Source: Arthrobacter sp. MSA 4-2 (GTDB taxonomy: Bacteria > Actinomycetota > Actinomycetes > Actinomycetales > Micrococcaceae). Taken from it: 64,000 nt of DNA. Position numbers and translations under genes: made by a program. Of the stretch, positions 62,456-64,000 are shown piece after piece. The notes under the pieces were generated by a model. It was not told where the DNA came from and ran no database searches. It worked only from the letters and a program-made list of their open reading frames with translations. Each line of letters opens with the position of its first letter. Position 1 is the stretch's first letter. The stretch is taken from NCBI RefSeq assembly GCF_016405885.1, contig NZ_JAEKGC010000003.1, positions 124,001-188,000 on the forward strand, written 5' to 3'.

Positions 62456-64000
62456 CTAGGTGACCGCGCGCAGGCTCAGCCCCTCCCGCTGGCCGTCGGC
62501 ACTTCCATCGCCGTCCCGGTCGACCAGGACCCGGTCCCCGTCGGTGATCTCCCCGGCCAGGATTCCCCGGGCGAGCTGGTCGCCGATCTCCCGCTGCACG
62601 AGCCGGCGCAGGGGCCGGGCGCCGTAGGCGGGGTCGAACCCGGTGAGGGCCAGCCACTCGCTGGCCGCCGGCGTGACCTCGAGCGTGAGGCGGCGCTCCT
62701 GCAGCCGCTTGCCCAGCGCCTCCACCTGAAGGTCGACGATCTTCGACAGCTCATCGAGGCTGAGCGCGTCGAAGATGATCACGTCGTCGAGCCGGTTGAG
62801 GAACTCCGGCCGGAAACTGGCGTTCACCGTCGCCATCACGGTCTGGCGGCGGGCCGCGTCATCGAGCGAGGGATCCATCAGGAACTGCGAGCCCAGGTTG
62901 GAGGTCAGCACCAGGATGACATTGCGGAAATCCACGGTGCGTCCCTGCCCGTCGGTCAGGCGGCCGTCGTCGAGCACCTGCAGGAGGATGTCGAAGACCT
63001 CCGGGTGAGCCTTCTCCACCTCGTCGAGCAGCACGACGCTGTAGGGACGGCGGCGCACCGCCTCGGTGAGCTGGCCGCCCTCCTCGTAACCGACATAGCC
63101 CGGAGGCGCGCCGACGAGCCGGGCCACCGAGTGCTTCTCGGAGTATTCGGACATGTCGATGCGCACCATGGAGCGCTCGTCGTCGAACAGGAAGTCCGCC
63201 AGCGCCTTCGCGAGTTCGGTCTTGCCCACACCGGTCGGACCGAGGAACAGGAAGGAGCCGGTGGGCCGGTTCGGGTCGGACACCCCGGCCCGGGCACGGC
63301 GCACCGCATCCGAGACCGACGCGACCGCCTTGGACTGGCCGATCAGCCGGGACCCGATGACCTCCTCCATGTGCAGCAGCTTCTGGCTCTCGCCCTGCAG
63401 CATGCGCCCGGCGGGAATGCCGGTCCACGCCGAGATGACCTCCGCGATGTCATTGGCCGTCACCTCTTCGGCCACCATCAGCTCCGGGGCCTCCCCCGCC
63501 GACTCCTGCTCGGCGGCCTGGGCGGCATCGAGTTCGCGCTGCACCTGCGGAATCTCCCCGTAGAGGATTCGCGAGGCCGTCTCCAGGTCGCCCTCGCGCT
63601 GTGCCTTGTCGGCCTGGGAGCGCAGCTCGTCGAGGGAAGCCTTCAGGTCGCCGACCCGGTTCAGGCCCGCCTTCTCGGCCTCCCACCGGGCGTTAAGCGC
63701 CGTCAGCTCCTCCTGCCGGTCCGCCATGACCGCGCGCAGGTCCTCGAGCCTCTCCTGGGATGCTTCGTCGGTCTCCCGTTCCAGCGCGAGCTCCTCCATG
63801 CGCATCCTGGCCATAGCGCGGCGCAGCTCGTCGATCTCCACCGGGGCGGAGTCGATCTCCATGCGCATCCGGGACGCTGCCTCGTCGACGAGGTCGATGG
63901 CCTTGTCCGGCAGCTGCCGCCCGGAGATGTACCGGTTGGACAGGCTCGCCGCGGCCACCAGGGCGGAGTCGGCGATGGAGACCTTGTGGTGGGCCTCGTA
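62456..64000 (-). CDS. clpB: ATP-dependent chaperone ClpB (5' end beyond window)
   Basis: 514 codons of the C-terminal part are visible. The order is: the end of NBD1 (ALVAAASLSNRYISGRQLPD, KAIDLVDEAA), the coiled-coil M domain (about 63900-63500 region, rich in Glu/Arg), and NBD2 with Walker A GPTGVGKTE, Walker B-type VVLLDEVEKAHP, sensor LTSNLGSQ and arginine finger segment FRPEFLNRLDDVI. A small C-terminal domain follows. ClpB disaggregates proteins with DnaK. The last residues (DRDGDGSADGQREG) are an acidic linker-like tail. It converges with the septum-formation gene across 39 bases. Confidence 0.96.
   Translation of the reverse strand, partial: YEAHHKVSIADSALVAAASLSNRYISGRQLPDKAIDLVDEAASRMRMEIDSAPVEIDELRRAMARMRMEELALERETDEASQERLEDLRAVMADRQEELTALNARWEAEKAGLNRVGDLKASLDELRSQADKAQREGDLETASRILYGEIPQVQRELDAAQAAEQESAGEAPELMVAEEVTANDIAEVISAWTGIPAGRMLQGESQKLLHMEEVIGSRLIGQSKAVASVSDAVRRARAGVSDPNRPTGSFLFLGPTGVGKTELAKALADFLFDDERSMVRIDMSEYSEKHSVARLVGAPPGYVGYEEGGQLTEAVRRRPYSVVLLDEVEKAHPEVFDILLQVLDDGRLTDGQGRTVDFRNVILVLTSNLGSQFLMDPSLDDAARRQTVMATVNASFRPEFLNRLDDVIIFDALSLDELSKIVDLQVEALGKRLQERRLTLEVTPAASEWLALTGFDPAYGARPLRRLVQREIGDQLARGILAGEITDGDRVLVDRDGDGSADGQREGLSLRAVT

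Overview
The window is a GC-rich, gene-dense chromosomal segment of an actinobacterium. Gene content and order point to the Micrococcales, most likely an Arthrobacter-like member of the Micrococcaceae. This is an inference from protein families and synteny, because no rRNA or species-level marker is present. There is no prophage, insertion sequence, integrase, CRISPR array or plasmid function. About 48 protein genes and one tRNA gene fill the segment, and most are conserved core genes.

Left part (1-24335): an ArsR-type regulator and the acetoin-utilisation deacetylase acuC; a TrkH/TrkA potassium channel operon; proC; a TIM-barrel sugar isomerase-like gene; topA; a methyltransferase and the tRNA-modifying rhodanese trhO; a GNAT acetyltransferase that is split by a frameshift; an MrfA/YprA-like helicase; a seven-gene Tad/Flp pilus-type operon; a short DNA polymerase A-family gene; a CoA-type NUDIX hydrolase with nth; and a repeat-rich membrane protein.

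Middle part (24336-46956): acetyl-CoA synthetase with a structured leader, an MHS-family transporter next to type II dehydroquinase, an oligopeptide ABC transporter whose ATPase gene is separated from its permease and binding-protein genes by selO, a MarP-type membrane protease, a Crp/GlxR-type regulator, a DUF4177-RidA-NUDIX operon, a class A penicillin-binding protein with a metallophosphoesterase, a heterodimeric ABC exporter and tRNA-Pro(CGG). From topA to the penicillin-binding protein the gene set resembles the Mycobacterium tuberculosis Rv3646c-Rv3683 region. However, the ArsA-like ATPase pair and whiB4 that sit beside ponA2 there are absent here.

Right part (46957-64000): a small pocket with an unrecognised protein and an EthD-like protein; purD-purC; a membrane-anchored molybdopterin oxidoreductase; an asparaginase II-type gene; a sterol-carrier-like protein with two membrane proteins; a TetR regulator whose likely target is a DUF4386 gene with paired operators; purF-purM; DUF3073; a septum-formation family protein; and the 3' part of clpB, which runs off the right edge.

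Two features recur in the sequence. Many genes overlap by 1-4 bases (ATGA, GTGA, TGATG), which indicates tight operons. At least nine genes have a -10-like hexamer 6-7 bases before the start codon with no Shine-Dalgarno sequence, the pattern expected of leaderless transcripts. I found no convincing large undescribed system. The observations most worth a second look are the GNAT frameshift, the TetR double operator, the missing whiB4 block, the dppA-dppB hairpin and the long-leader DUF4244 pilin.
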